51,639 nucleotides of DNA from Myxococcota bacterium (GTDB lineage Bacteria > Myxococcota_A > UBA796 > JAJRTE01). The stretch lies in the NCBI GenBank assembly GCA_024278455.1, contig JAJRTE010000110.1:1-51639 (forward strand), written 5' to 3'. The notes beneath the pieces are model-generated. The model ran no database searches. It was not told where the DNA came from and saw nothing but the letters and a program-made list of their open reading frames with translations. Below, one piece after another: positions 18,537 through 27,477 of the stretch (its first letter is position 1; every line of letters begins with the position of its first letter). The translations under genes and the position numbers were made by a program.

Positions 18537-19715
18537 TCACTGCTCCAATGCGGCGAAACCGGGGAGGACCTTCCCCTCGAGGAATTCCAGCGAGGCGCCT
18601 CCACCGGTCGATACGTGGGATATGCGATCCTTCAGCCCGAACTTGCCGAGAGCGGCAGCGCTGTCCCCGCCACCGACGACGGTGAACCCGGGGTGCGCGG
18701 CGAGAATTTCGGCAACGGCTCGAGTCCCATCCTCGAAACGGGGATCCTCGAACATCCCCATCGGGCCGTTCCAGAATATCGTCCTGGCATTGCCCAGCAA
18801 GCCATGGAAGAACTGAACGGACTGCGGCCCGATGTCGAACCCCATCATCCCCTCGGGAACGTGGACGTCTTCGGTGACCGACCGCTCCCCGGCCGGCTCC
18901 GCGGACCGTGCGACCACGTGGTCGATGGGCAAGTACATCTGCACGCCGCGCTGAGACGTCTTGTTCAGCAAGGTGGCTGCGAGATCCAGCTTGTCTTGCT
19001 CGACCAGCGAAGCGCCGACTCGAACGTCCTGGGCCTTCAAGAACGTGTAGGCCATCGCACCGCCGATGATGAAGGCGTCCACCCGCTCGGACAGGTTCTC
19101 GATCACGGCGATCTTGTCGGACACCTTGGCCCCGCCCAGGATGGCGAAAAAGGGCTTGTCCGGGTTCTCGAGCAGCTTGCCGAGGCTATCGTACTCCTTT
19201 TGCACCAGGAAACCCATGCCCTTCTCGGGGACGTACTCGGTAATCCCGACCACCGATGCGTGAGCACGGTGCAGCGACCCGAATGCGTCGTCGATGTAGA
19301 CGTCGATGCCCGAAGCCAATTGTCGCGCGAACTCCGGGTCGTTGGCTGTTTCGGCCTTGTGAAACCGCAGGTTCTCCAACAATAGCACTTGCCCGCCGGA
19401 CAGGCCCTGGACAAGGTGCCTGACGTCCTCGCCGACACAGTCTCCGGCCATCACCACATCCTGTGCCAACAACTCGGACAACTTGACCGCCACCGGGGCC
19501 AGACTGAACGCGGGATTACGCTTCCCCTTGGGCCGGCCCAGGTGGGACGCCAGAACGACTCGAGCGCTCTGCTCGATACCATATCGTATCACCGGCAAGG
19601 CGGCTCGAATCCGCGTATCGTCGGCCACCACGCCGTCGGACAGGGGCACGTTGAAGTCTACTCGAATGAAGACGGTCTTGCCACGAATCTCAAGGTCCTT
19701 CACACTCTTGATCAT
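18537..19715 (-). CDS. pgk: Phosphoglycerate kinase
   Basis: A 392-residue protein of normal size. It transfers phosphate between 1,3-bisphosphoglycerate and ADP. It shows [34 protein letters not shown], the Lys-containing [28 protein letters not shown] and the nucleotide loop [15 protein letters not shown]. It is the first gene of the pgk-tpiA-secG-tRNA-Leu unit, with a near-consensus promoter about 100 bases upstream. Confidence 0.96.
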   Translation of the reverse strand: MIKSVKDLEIRGKTVFIRVDFNVPLSDGVVADDTRIRAALPVIRYGIEQSARVVLASHLGRPKGKRNPAFSLAPVAVKLSELLAQDVVMAGDCVGEDVRHLVQGLSGGQVLLLENLRFHKAETANDPEFARQLASGIDVYIDDAFGSLHRAHASVVGITEYVPEKGMGFLVQKEYDSLGKLLENPDKPFFAILGGAKVSDKIAVIENLSERVDAFIIGGAMAYTFLKAQDVRVGASLVEQDKLDLAATLLNKTSQRGVQMYLPIDHVVARSAEPAGERSVTEDVHVPEGMMGFDIGPQSVQFFHGLLGNARTIFWNGPMGMFEDPRFEDGTRAVAEILAAHPGFTVVGGGDSAAALGKFGLKDRISHVSTGGGASLEFLEGKVLPGFAALEQ

Positions 19716-19812
19716 GGCTTGAAGCCTCCCGTATCCGTGTGGTTACGCTGCGGGCAAGGCCGCTCATGCGCCAGGCGACGCCAATCGCCGCCCGTCGTCC
19801 TGGAAAGGTGCA

Positions 19813-19841
19813 GTTATAGACCGCAGACACGCCTGCGTCAA
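19813..19841 (-). promoter_or_regulatory. Sigma-70 promoter of the pgk operon
   Basis: On the minus strand TTGACG and TATAAC (5/6 matches each) are 17 bases apart, about 100 bases upstream of the pgk start. Confidence 0.75.
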
Positions 19842-19948
19842 GGATATCTCGCGTCCCGAAGATATCCACGCCCGCGCCGGGACCTGCGTGCGCCCCGACC
19901 CCTGTATCCGGCCCAAGACACGCGTCCCCATCCGAAAGATGTTTGGGA

Positions 19949-19978
19949 TTGAAATGTTCGCCGCCGGCGCACTAGAAT
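19949..19978 (+). promoter_or_regulatory. Sigma-70 promoter of the glycosyltransferase gene
   Basis: TTGAAA and TAGAAT (5/6 matches each) are 18 bases apart, about 120 bases upstream of the ATG at 20101. Confidence 0.65.
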
Positions 19979-20100
19979 CGGGAGCACACGACCCGGCGGT
20001 GGTACGCGACACCGCGGTCGCACGCTCGAATGGCACGGGCACAAGGGCCTGTCCGCGATGTGCCAGTGCCCGCGGCCATCCCAATCACAAAGAGGCGAAC

Positions 20101-21216
20101 ATGCGGATAGCACTGGTTTCATACTCCCTCGGGTGCGGTGGAGCGGAACGGGTCATGACCACGCTCGCCAACGCGCTGACCGATCGACAACACAGGGTGA
20201 CGCTCTTCACCCTGGTGGATGATGCGCAGCCACCTTTTTTTCCCTTGTCTGCCGAGGTGTCTCTCACCCCCCTGGGCGTGGCCTGCCCGTCGCCGAATCT
20301 CCTGGCGGGCCTGAAAAACAACCTCCGGCGGCTGCACGTGCTTCGGGCCGCCGTCGTGAAGAACGATCCCGATGTCGTGCTGAGCTTTCTGCCACAGGTG
20401 AACATCCTGGCCATCCTCTCGCTCCGGGGTACCGGTATCCCGGTGGTCGTCTCCGAAAGGATCGTCCCCCTCCGCCGCGGTGCCGATCCCATCTGGAGGA
20501 TGTTGCGGAACACCGTCTACCCGATGGCCGATATCCTGGTAGTGCAGACGTCGAGCACAGGACGGCGTTTTTCCAGGGCTATCCAGGCAATCACGCGGGT
20601 CATCCCCAACCCGGTGCTCCCCCGGGACCTCCCCCCGAAGCCCCGCCCGGACGCTCGAACGACCAACCGGACCGTCCTTGCACTCGGGCGCCTTCACCCT
20701 AACAAGGGATTCGATCTCCTGATACGCGCCTTCCACCGCCTCGCACACCAGCACCCGCACTGGAACCTGACCATCGTGGGTGAAGGCCCGGCCCGGCCTT
20801 TCCTCGAGTCTCTCGTGGTTGAATTCGCCCTGGAGGATCGCGTCCGGCTGCCGGGCGTGTCGCGGGATGTGAATCGAACGTTCCAGGAAGCGGATCTCTT
20901 CGTGCTCTCCTCCCGCCTGGAAGGATTCCCGAACGCCCTGTGCGAGGCCATGGCCAGCGGCCTCCCCGTGGTCGCGGCCGACTGTCCCAGCGGCCCGGCG
21001 GAGATCATCCGGCACCAGACAGATGGCCTGCTGGTTCCCGCCGAAAACGTGGAAGCGCTGGCGTCGGCCATGGATCGCCTGATGCAAGACCCCGAAGCAC
21101 GACACCGGCTCGGGGCGCGGGCGGTCGAAATCGTGGACAGGTTCAGCCTCGAGAAGATTCTGCGGCAGTGGGAGGACTGCTTTCGAGACGCCATCGAGAG
21201 GCAGCGTTCCCGGTGA
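20101..21216 (+). CDS. GT4-family glycosyltransferase
   Basis: A 371-residue GT-B protein. The N-terminal half begins MRIALVSYSLGCGGAERV, the donor/acceptor loop typical of this family. The C-terminal half has VLALGRLHPNKGFDLLIRAF, LTIVGEGPARPFLESL and the EX7E motif in RLEGFPNALCEAMASGLPVV. It likely transfers a nucleotide-activated sugar to an envelope polysaccharide or lipid; GalNAc- or glucuronosyl-type enzymes such as WbnK/PglJ are close in pattern, but the sugar cannot be told. The ATG at 20101 has GAGG upstream. It stands alone with its own promoter and converges on the response-regulator gene. Confidence 0.9.
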   Translation: MRIALVSYSLGCGGAERVMTTLANALTDRQHRVTLFTLVDDAQPPFFPLSAEVSLTPLGVACPSPNLLAGLKNNLRRLHVLRAAVVKNDPDVVLSFLPQVNILAILSLRGTGIPVVVSERIVPLRRGADPIWRMLRNTVYPMADILVVQTSSTGRRFSRAIQAITRVIPNPVLPRDLPPKPRPDARTTNRTVLALGRLHPNKGFDLLIRAFHRLAHQHPHWNLTIVGEGPARPFLESLVVEFALEDRVRLPGVSRDVNRTFQEADLFVLSSRLEGFPNALCEAMASGLPVVAADCPSGPAEIIRHQTDGLLVPAENVEALASAMDRLMQDPEARHRLGARAVEIVDRFSLEKILRQWEDCFRDAIERQRSR

Positions 21217-21403
21217 GGCGTGGCGGTTTCGTACCGAAGGCCGAGGTTTCCGGCCGGCAGACTCCCCCTGACCCGGCGCATCCACCCTGCGAGCATGGGG
21301 ACGCTGCCAGGCAAGGACCCTCCCACTACTTCTCGCGACCAGGCCGCCCCGGGAGTGATACCACTGGCGCGCGGACACAATCGGCAGGGATCGCCCTCGA
21401 GAC

Positions 21404-22882
21404 CTATCTTCCCTCGACGAGTCCATGCTTCTGGAGCCGATAGTAGAACGTGGTGCGGGACAGCCCCAACAGCCTGGCGGCCACGGCCTTGTTGCCTCGA
21501 GCGCGCTGCAGGGCGGACTCGAGCTTCCGCCGTTCGAAGTCCAGGAGCAGTGTGTCGAGGTCGCAGCCTCCCTCCACGTCTGCATCAGGTAGAGGATCTG
21601 CCTCCTGTTCGATTCCGGCAGTGCGGCCTCGAGGCACCACAGGGGCACGCCAGCCGCCTCCGAGGCGCGAGGCGTCCAGTTCCAGGATGTCTCCGGGGCT
21701 CAGGATCACCGCCCTCTCGATCACGTTTTGCAGTTCGCGCACATTACCAGGCCAGCGATAGGCTGTCAGTTCCGCCATGGTTTCACGCCGGACCGTCAAC
21801 GGCGGGCGCCCGGAACGACGGCAGAAACGTTCCACGAAGTAGATCACCAGGGCGGGAATGTCCTGGGGCCGCTCCCGCAGAGGTGGCAAGAACAGCGGAA
21901 AGACGTTGAGCCGGTAGTAAAGGTCTTCGCGGAACTGGCCTTCGCGAATCAAGGCCTCCAGGTCTCGATGGGTCGCGTAAATGACTCGAGCGTTGACATG
22001 GATGGTGCGCGTGCCTCCCACGCGCTCGAACTCCTGCTCCTGGAGCACGCGGAGCAGCTTGACCTGCAGGTCCAGGGGAAGGTCACCCACCTCGTCCAGA
22101 AAAATCGTGCCACGATGGGCCAATTCGAACCGGCCGGGCCGTGCGGCCACCGCCCCCGTGAACGCACCACGCTCGTGTCCGAACAACTCGCTCTCCAGCA
22201 GCGTCGGGGACAAGGCGGCACAACTCACCTTGATGAACGGACCGTTGCCTCGAGGACTCCGCGCATGGATCGCCCGTGCGATCACCTCCTTCCCGGTCCC
22301 GCTCTCCCCGCGCAGCAGCACCGTCGAAGGCGTGACGGCAACCTGCATCGCCATCTGGTAGAGAGGCGCCAGGCCTCCGTCGATGCCAATCACCGTCGTG
22401 ACCGCCCTCTCCTCCTTCAACTCGTCCTGGAGATACTCGTTCATCCTCGATAACTGCTTGACAAGCCTGCGGTTCTCCTGCTCGAGCGCATAACGCTCAA
22501 TGGCTTGCCGGATGATGATGTCCATCTCCGCCTTCTTCCAGGGCTTGTTGAGATAGCGATAGACGATGCCCGAATGAAGGGCCTGGATCAGGACCTCCCA
22601 GTCGGAGTAGGCGGTCAAGATGATCCCGACCGTGCCCGGGCAGCGTTCGGCTATCTGCCGTAACAGGTCGATGCCATGACATACCGGCATGCGCTGGTCC
22701 GCGATCACGACCGCGGGTTCCCACGAACCCGGACGGACCTTCTCGAGCGCGTCCTGGGCGCTCGAGGCGACGTGGATATCGTACTTGCTCCGAAACTGCA
22801 GCCGAAACACGTCGAGATTGCGTTTCTCGTCATCGACCACGAGGACCGGGAACTTGCCGTGGTCGATTCTCATTTGCTCCAT
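21404..22882 (-). CDS. Sigma-54-dependent response regulator (NtrC family)
   Basis: A 492-residue protein. It comprises a receiver domain (VVDDE 15-19, phospho-acceptor Asp62, LNKPW Lys near 113), a coiled linker, an AAA+ domain (Walker A GESGTGKE 192-199, sigma-54 contact GAFTGA 239-244, Walker B FLDEVGDL 261-268, arginine-finger region RERPQDIP) and a C-terminal Fis-type HTH (RGNKAVAARLLGLSRTTFYYRLQKHGL). It activates sigma-54 promoters after phosphorylation. The ATG at 22882 has an excellent AGGAG site five bases upstream. It lies 79 bases after the histidine kinase gene, its obvious partner. Targets are unknown; no clear -24/-12 element was noticed in the window. Confidence 0.93.
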   Translation of the reverse strand: MEQMRIDHGKFPVLVVDDEKRNLDVFRLQFRSKYDIHVASSAQDALEKVRPGSWEPAVVIADQRMPVCHGIDLLRQIAERCPGTVGIILTAYSDWEVLIQALHSGIVYRYLNKPWKKAEMDIIIRQAIERYALEQENRRLVKQLSRMNEYLQDELKEERAVTTVIGIDGGLAPLYQMAMQVAVTPSTVLLRGESGTGKEVIARAIHARSPRGNGPFIKVSCAALSPTLLESELFGHERGAFTGAVAARPGRFELAHRGTIFLDEVGDLPLDLQVKLLRVLQEQEFERVGGTRTIHVNARVIYATHRDLEALIREGQFREDLYYRLNVFPLFLPPLRERPQDIPALVIYFVERFCRRSGRPPLTVRRETMAELTAYRWPGNVRELQNVIERAVILSPGDILELDASRLGGGWRAPVVPRGRTAGIEQEADPLPDADVEGGCDLDTLLLDFERRKLESALQRARGNKAVAARLLGLSRTTFYYRLQKHGLVEGR

Positions 22883-22961
22883 AACCACTCCTGTGCTGGG
22901 CGATTGGCCATCGCCGGTGGTTCGGCCGGCGTTCGGCGCGCCGGTGCCGCTTGTGCGGTGC

Positions 22962-24644
22962 TCATTCTCCGCGCTCCGGCGGGCTCTTCCGCCCTGCCGT
23001 CGTACCGTCGGTTTCGGGGCGGGAACGTTCTTCCTCCCCACGCACGGGACGTGGCAACCGCACGGTGAAGGTCGTCTCCTTCCCGGGGGTACTGACCACG
23101 AGGATATCACCGTTGTGCCTTTGAACCACACGATAGCATAGAGAGAGACCCAGCCCGGTGCCCTTCCCGACCTCCTTGGTCGTGAAGAACGGGTCGAACA
23201 GCCGATTGATGTTTTCGGGCGGAATTCCGCACCCGGAATCCCGTATCGAGACCTCCACCGAGGTGTCGTCCTGGCGAATGTCTATCCAGATATGCCCCTC
23301 GCCATCGATTGCCTGGACGGCATTCGAGAGCAGGTTGAGGAACAACTGGTCGAATTGCGAGGGGTCGCCCACCACGTCGTCCACGTTCTCGTAGTGCCTG
23401 TGCACCTGGATGCGTCCCTTGAGTTCGAAGTGAAGGAGTTCCAGGCATGCGTCGATGATGGGTGGGAGCGACACGGGCGCCACTGTGCTGGGACCGTCCA
23501 TGCGGGAGAAGTCGCGGAGCTTCCGGACGATGGCAGCGGTGCGCTCCGCGCCGTCGGCCATGATCCGGAGAATCGTGTCCAACTCTTCCAGCGTCGTTCG
23601 GGGATCCGGGCGACTGCCGCCAGGGTCCGTGGCACTCGGCCCGCTGTCCGGCTCAGGCGCCCGCTGCTGCCCTTGGGCGAGCTGCTCGAGGAATTCCCGC
23701 ACGAGCGAGACGGACTGTACGAGGTAGTTGACGGGGTTGTTCAACTCGTGCGCCACACCAGCGACCAGTTCGCCGAGCGCGGCCATTTTCTCGGCCTGGA
23801 TGAGCTGTCCCTGAGCCTCCTTCAACGCCTCGTGGACACGCTGCAGTTCGGCATGAGCTTGTTCGAGCTTTCGCGCGACTTCCAGCTCGTTCTTGAGCCT
23901 TTCCCGGTCCCGGAGCCCCTCCAGCATCTCATTGAAACCGGCTACGAGGTCCCGGATCACGTCCCGGTGCCATACGCTGCGGCGCAGCACGACAGGGGTG
24001 TGGAGGTCGCCCTGTTTCACTCGCTGGACGCCCTTTGCGAGCGCGAGCACTGGCTGGACGATGGTGCGCGAGAAGTGGAGGTAGAGCGTCAGTGTCAGCG
24101 GACCGATAATGAGGAACGCCCAGCCCATGGACTGGAGATACCCGGCCCGCAGCTCGGCCTTGATTCGCCGAGTAGACAGCCTGACGACGAGGGTTCCCCA
24201 CCGGAGCTGCTCGACGGCAAGGGGTTGCGCGGCATCCACGACGTCGCCGTATCCGGGCAACGATCGGGCCTGGCTGACGAAGTCGGGCGAGGCCATGGCG
24301 GCGACCACGAAGGGATCGGTCGCCTTCTCGCCGTACCGCTCCGGGTCGGTGTGAGAAACGTACCGGCCCTCGTCATCGACCACCGCCGCCTCGATGACAT
24401 CGAGTTCCTTCTGGTCGAGCAGGGCGGCGAGGTAGTGGTCGAGCTGTCCATGATCCGGTTCGTTGGGCTCGGCAAGAGCCTCGAGGCATGGTTGCATGAG
24501 CGAGGTGACGAGAGCCTGGGCCTTGGCGTGGATACTCTCCTGGAGCACGAGCCTGCGCGTCCGGATGGCGGAATGGGTCCCCATGACCATGACGGCGACG
24601 AAGGCTAGGAGCGAAGCGATGAGGGTGTGGCGGAGCCTGATCAT
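22962..24644 (-). CDS. Membrane sensor histidine kinase
   Basis: A 560-residue protein. TM1 is at about residues 8-27, a periplasmic sensing domain (CACHE-like, with VVDDEGRYVSHTDP) spans 30-170, TM2 is at 172-190 and HAMP at 191-245. A coiled coil precedes the phospho-acceptor His299 in AGVAHELNNPVNYL. The ATPase domain has the N box (QLFLNLLSNAVQAID), G1 DSGCGIPPENINRLFDPFFTTK and G2 GKGTGLGLSL. An ordered-looking insert of about 45 residues (QRAPEPDSGPSATDPG...) lies between DHp helices, as in many HisKA kinases of this lineage. Its ATG overlaps the stop of the PhnD-like gene by 4 bp. Confidence 0.93.
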   Translation of the reverse strand: MIRLRHTLIASLLAFVAVMVMGTHSAIRTRRLVLQESIHAKAQALVTSLMQPCLEALAEPNEPDHGQLDHYLAALLDQKELDVIEAAVVDDEGRYVSHTDPERYGEKATDPFVVAAMASPDFVSQARSLPGYGDVVDAAQPLAVEQLRWGTLVVRLSTRRIKAELRAGYLQSMGWAFLIIGPLTLTLYLHFSRTIVQPVLALAKGVQRVKQGDLHTPVVLRRSVWHRDVIRDLVAGFNEMLEGLRDRERLKNELEVARKLEQAHAELQRVHEALKEAQGQLIQAEKMAALGELVAGVAHELNNPVNYLVQSVSLVREFLEQLAQGQQRAPEPDSGPSATDPGGSRPDPRTTLEELDTILRIMADGAERTAAIVRKLRDFSRMDGPSTVAPVSLPPIIDACLELLHFELKGRIQVHRHYENVDDVVGDPSQFDQLFLNLLSNAVQAIDGEGHIWIDIRQDDTSVEVSIRDSGCGIPPENINRLFDPFFTTKEVGKGTGLGLSLCYRVVQRHNGDILVVSTPGKETTFTVRLPRPVRGEEERSRPETDGTTAGRKSPPERGE

Positions 24645-25621
24645 GGACGAGTCACGCTTTCTTCGACATCGAGTGCCTCGCGGGCGGTCACATCGAGCAT
24701 GCGTCGCACTTCATCGAAATCACGGTCTCCGCAGGAGACGAAGCCATTGATGCTCCATCGGGCGTCCCGCCTGGGAGTGATTCTGGCCAGTGCGCGCGGG
24801 CGCGTGAGGCCGGGCTGAGTGGCGCGGAGGTACAGTTGCTTGAACCGCTTTCCCTTGAGCCGGCGGAGCACCTGGTGCATCGTGTCCTGCGGCAGCCCCG
24901 GCCTCGCCACGTAGGCGATAAAGGGCACGCGACGACTCTTGGCCAGCACACGGAACGCTCTCTTGGGGATGTCGATGGCTTCTCCGAGGCGCAGGACTTC
25001 GTCGAGCACTCCGGCGCCGTCGGCGCGCCCTTCATACACCATGCGCAGGCTCTCGAGGTAGTCCTTTGTCATGATGGTCCTGGAGAAGAAGCCGCGGGGT
25101 CGCATGCCGGCCCTGATGAGGGCGTAGGTGGGAAACAGGTGCCCACCAAAAGCGTCCGGGGCGGTGAAGGCGAACCGCTTCCCTCGCAAGCCGGCCAGGT
25201 CTCGAATGCCCGAATCCTGCCTGACGACCACGTACCCCTGCATGTAGCGCATTCCGTTGACCACGTGCGTGGCGAATGGCACCAACGACGGGTAACGCTC
25301 ATGCTGCCGGACGTAACTCACCGGGGCGAAGACGCCCACATCGATATCCCCGGCGACAAGCCGGTCAGCCAGCACGCGCGCGGACGTCGTGGTGACGCCA
25401 CGGATGACGACGCCGGCCTCCTCCAGGTAGTCCTTGAGCGGCTCGAGGTCCTCTTGGCTGACGGAAGAGACCAGGTCCGCTGGCGCCCCGACAGCCAGCG
25501 CGACGCCGGGTGCATCCTCGATCCTCGAGGCGGTCGCGACGACCGTTGCTGCCACCATGGCAGGCAGCCCCACCGCCACGAGCGCTCGAACGCTTTTTCC
25601 GTCCCGCCTGCGTCTGTTCAT
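24641..25621 (-). CDS. PhnD-like periplasmic binding protein coupled to a two-component system
   Basis: A 326-residue protein. After a positively charged N-terminus and a membrane anchor or signal (VRALVAVGLPAMVAATVV), it has the phosphate/phosphonate binding-protein fold of the PhnD family: LKDYLEEAGVVIRGVTTTSARVLADRLVAGDIDVGVFAPVSYV, then GYVVVRQDSGIRDLAGLRGKRFAFTAPDAFGGHLFPTYAL. No ABC transporter genes are nearby. Instead it overlaps the histidine kinase start by 4 bp, so it probably presents a ligand to that kinase. I took the ATG at 25621, which begins at the signal segment. The ligand, perhaps a phosphonate, phosphite or other oxyanion, is not readable from sequence. Confidence 0.8.
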   Translation of the reverse strand: MNRRRRDGKSVRALVAVGLPAMVAATVVATASRIEDAPGVALAVGAPADLVSSVSQEDLEPLKDYLEEAGVVIRGVTTTSARVLADRLVAGDIDVGVFAPVSYVRQHERYPSLVPFATHVVNGMRYMQGYVVVRQDSGIRDLAGLRGKRFAFTAPDAFGGHLFPTYALIRAGMRPRGFFSRTIMTKDYLESLRMVYEGRADGAGVLDEVLRLGEAIDIPKRAFRVLAKSRRVPFIAYVARPGLPQDTMHQVLRRLKGKRFKQLYLRATQPGLTRPRALARITPRRDARWSINGFVSCGDRDFDEVRRMLDVTAREALDVEESVTRP

Positions 25622-25679
25622 GGATTCGCCGCGAAGTCCAGGTCCGGCTGACGGGTGTCGGCCGGCCTCGATGTCAGGA

Positions 25680-27185
25680 TCACGGTGCGGACAGCCGCTT
25701 CCGATGATGGTCGGCCCGTTCCAGGTCTCCGAGGTCCCGGTAGATCCGCTCCAACAGGTGGTGAACCGCCATTTTTTCGTCCCGCACCTGGCGCGTGGCG
25801 GCTTCGTCCTGAAACCCGGCAGAACTTCCACGGCTCATCCGTTCGAACGTATCGACCCCTCGCTCGAGCTGCGCAGTGGCTGACCGGATTCGGCCTTCGC
25901 TCAGGAAGGTCTTCCCGATACAAACTCGAGCCCGTGCCAACCTGAGGAGCGATGTCGCGTCAGGGGAACGCCCCTTCGCCGCCCTGGCGCGGAGCACCTC
26001 GAGTTCCACGGTGCGCTGGAGTTCGACCATGGAAGCCGTGGCCTGGTCCAGCCTCCTGAGAATGTCGCCAAGCACGAGCCGGGCGTCGATGAACCCGGGA
26101 TCGATGGACAGCGCCCGCCTGGCCTCCGCCTCGCTGCGCCCGAACTCCGCCTCGCGAAAGGCCACGACCGCAGCCTCGAAGCGCTCCGGGGTGCGGCCGA
26201 AGGCTTCCTCGAGCAGCACTCGAGACAGCCCCTTCTTCCGAAAGGCGGCCCTACCATGGACTTGCCAGCTTTCCTCCACGTCCTCCGGCGATGTCCCGGC
26301 CGGATACGTCCCGGAATAGTCCTCGAAATCGTTGGCGGCCAGCCACTCGGTGCGATGGGCGGGAAGACATCGCATCGCTTCCCGGACCATGTACAGCGGC
26401 CAAAGAGCCGTCTCGATCTCACCGGCCTCGAGCACGTCCAGGAACTTCATCCAGTACTGGCCGGCACGGTGCCACAGCTTCTCGTAGTTCTGCCGGGAGG
26501 GTGGCTGGTACCGCAGCTCGAGATAGGCTTCCCGGGACTCGAAAGCCCGCGTCAACTCGCCACGATCGACACCGGCAATCTGGGTGATGGCCTCGAGGAG
26601 TCTGTCCGTCTCCAGGCGCGCCACGTCGCCACCAAGGCCCCGGAGCGCCGCTGAAGCCCTGTACACGCCCCCGCATACCGTCTCGAGGTCGTTTCTCGAC
26701 AGTGTGTCAGCCTGCCCACTCTTGCGACCCTCGCCCTGACCGGCTCCCTGGCGACAGGATCGGCTCCACGGACCTGCACGACGATCTGGGGGAGGACGCC
26801 GGGACGGCCCCCCTGTCCCATCCGGCCGGACCTTGGTCTGCTGCGTCTTGACCGTGTCCAACGATGACAGGTCCCTGCTCGAGGTGGCTCCAGAAGTGCC
26901 TGCCACGACACGCGCTGCGTCAGGCCGGTCCCCTTCTTCCTCCTCGACCGGCCCCGCATGCAGGTAGGGACCGGCGAACTGGTACTTCAGGTTCCGTAGG
27001 TACTCGGCCCCGTCCCGGGGATAGTACCGCTTGCCCCTCGAACCGATGATGACACCGCCGTTGGAGTTCATCAGGTGCTTCCAGAGTACGGGGTTGTCAC
27101 AGGCAATCTCCTCACCCCGCCAGAAGAACGTCGCTACACGACGGCTCGTCCCGTCCTCGAGATGCTCATGTATGTCGACTTTCAT
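25680..27185 (-). CDS. TPR-like protein, first gene of the PhnD-like/kinase/regulator operon
   Basis: A 501-residue protein without a signal peptide. Residues 1-75 form a small domain with KVDIHEHLEDGTSRRVATFFWRG and GGVIIGSRGKRYYPRDGAEYL. A charged low-complexity stretch (about 80-160) follows, then a helical C-terminal half with repeat-like segments (EAEARRALSIDPGFIDARLVLGDILRRLDQ) of TPR type. The ATG at 27185 has GGAG nine bases upstream and lies downstream of the predicted transcription start, which excludes the longer frame. It is 58 bases from the PhnD-like gene. The role is unknown; protein-protein contacts in the signalling pathway are an inference. Confidence 0.65.
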   Translation of the reverse strand: MKVDIHEHLEDGTSRRVATFFWRGEEIACDNPVLWKHLMNSNGGVIIGSRGKRYYPRDGAEYLRNLKYQFAGPYLHAGPVEEEEGDRPDAARVVAGTSGATSSRDLSSLDTVKTQQTKVRPDGTGGPSRRPPPDRRAGPWSRSCRQGAGQGEGRKSGQADTLSRNDLETVCGGVYRASAALRGLGGDVARLETDRLLEAITQIAGVDRGELTRAFESREAYLELRYQPPSRQNYEKLWHRAGQYWMKFLDVLEAGEIETALWPLYMVREAMRCLPAHRTEWLAANDFEDYSGTYPAGTSPEDVEESWQVHGRAAFRKKGLSRVLLEEAFGRTPERFEAAVVAFREAEFGRSEAEARRALSIDPGFIDARLVLGDILRRLDQATASMVELQRTVELEVLRARAAKGRSPDATSLLRLARARVCIGKTFLSEGRIRSATAQLERGVDTFERMSRGSSAGFQDEAATRQVRDEKMAVHHLLERIYRDLGDLERADHHRKRLSAP

Positions 27186-27238
27186 GCAAACACGCTCCGC
27201 CCGGCTCCCGGACTTCATGGAACAGCGCGACATGGTGG

Positions 27239-27267
27239 ATTGTAGAAAGGCGACGGGGGAAAGTCAA
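27239..27267 (-). promoter_or_regulatory. Sigma-70 promoter of the signalling operon
   Basis: On the minus strand TTGACT and TACAAT (5/6 matches each) are 17 bases apart, 53 bases before the ATG at 27185. Confidence 0.75.
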
Positions 27268-27398
27268 GGACCCTCCAGGCCAGGGAGCCGACCATAGTCG
27301 TGGAAGTGCAAATCGACGCTTCGCATGGCGTTTGGTCGAGCCTCGAGGCTAATCGAGACGGTCAAGGGCTACGTATCAACCGTGCAGCACGGATGGGA

Positions 27399-27428
27399 TT
27401 GACAGGCCCGCGCCACGTAAGAAAGAAT
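27399..27428 (+). promoter_or_regulatory. Possible promoter of the DUF362-polyferredoxin operon
   Basis: A perfect -35 hexamer TTGACA is followed after 18 bases by AAGAAT (4/6), about 50 bases before the ATG at 27478. Confidence 0.5.
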
Positions 27429-27477
27429 GAACAGCACCTGAAGCCATCCGGGCACAGGCGTCCGACTCGGAGAATCC

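Larger units (their letters stand above)
19716..20100. other. Divergent intergenic region between pgk and the glycosyltransferase gene
   Basis: 385 bases with two outward-facing sigma-70 promoters, one for each neighbour (annotated separately). No coding sequence or RNA gene is seen between them. Confidence 0.7.

Noticed and set aside
17778-19385. 535-codon open frame on the plus strand opposite tpiA and pgk
   Set aside because: It mirrors two unmistakable glycolytic genes; no ribosome site or recognisable domain.
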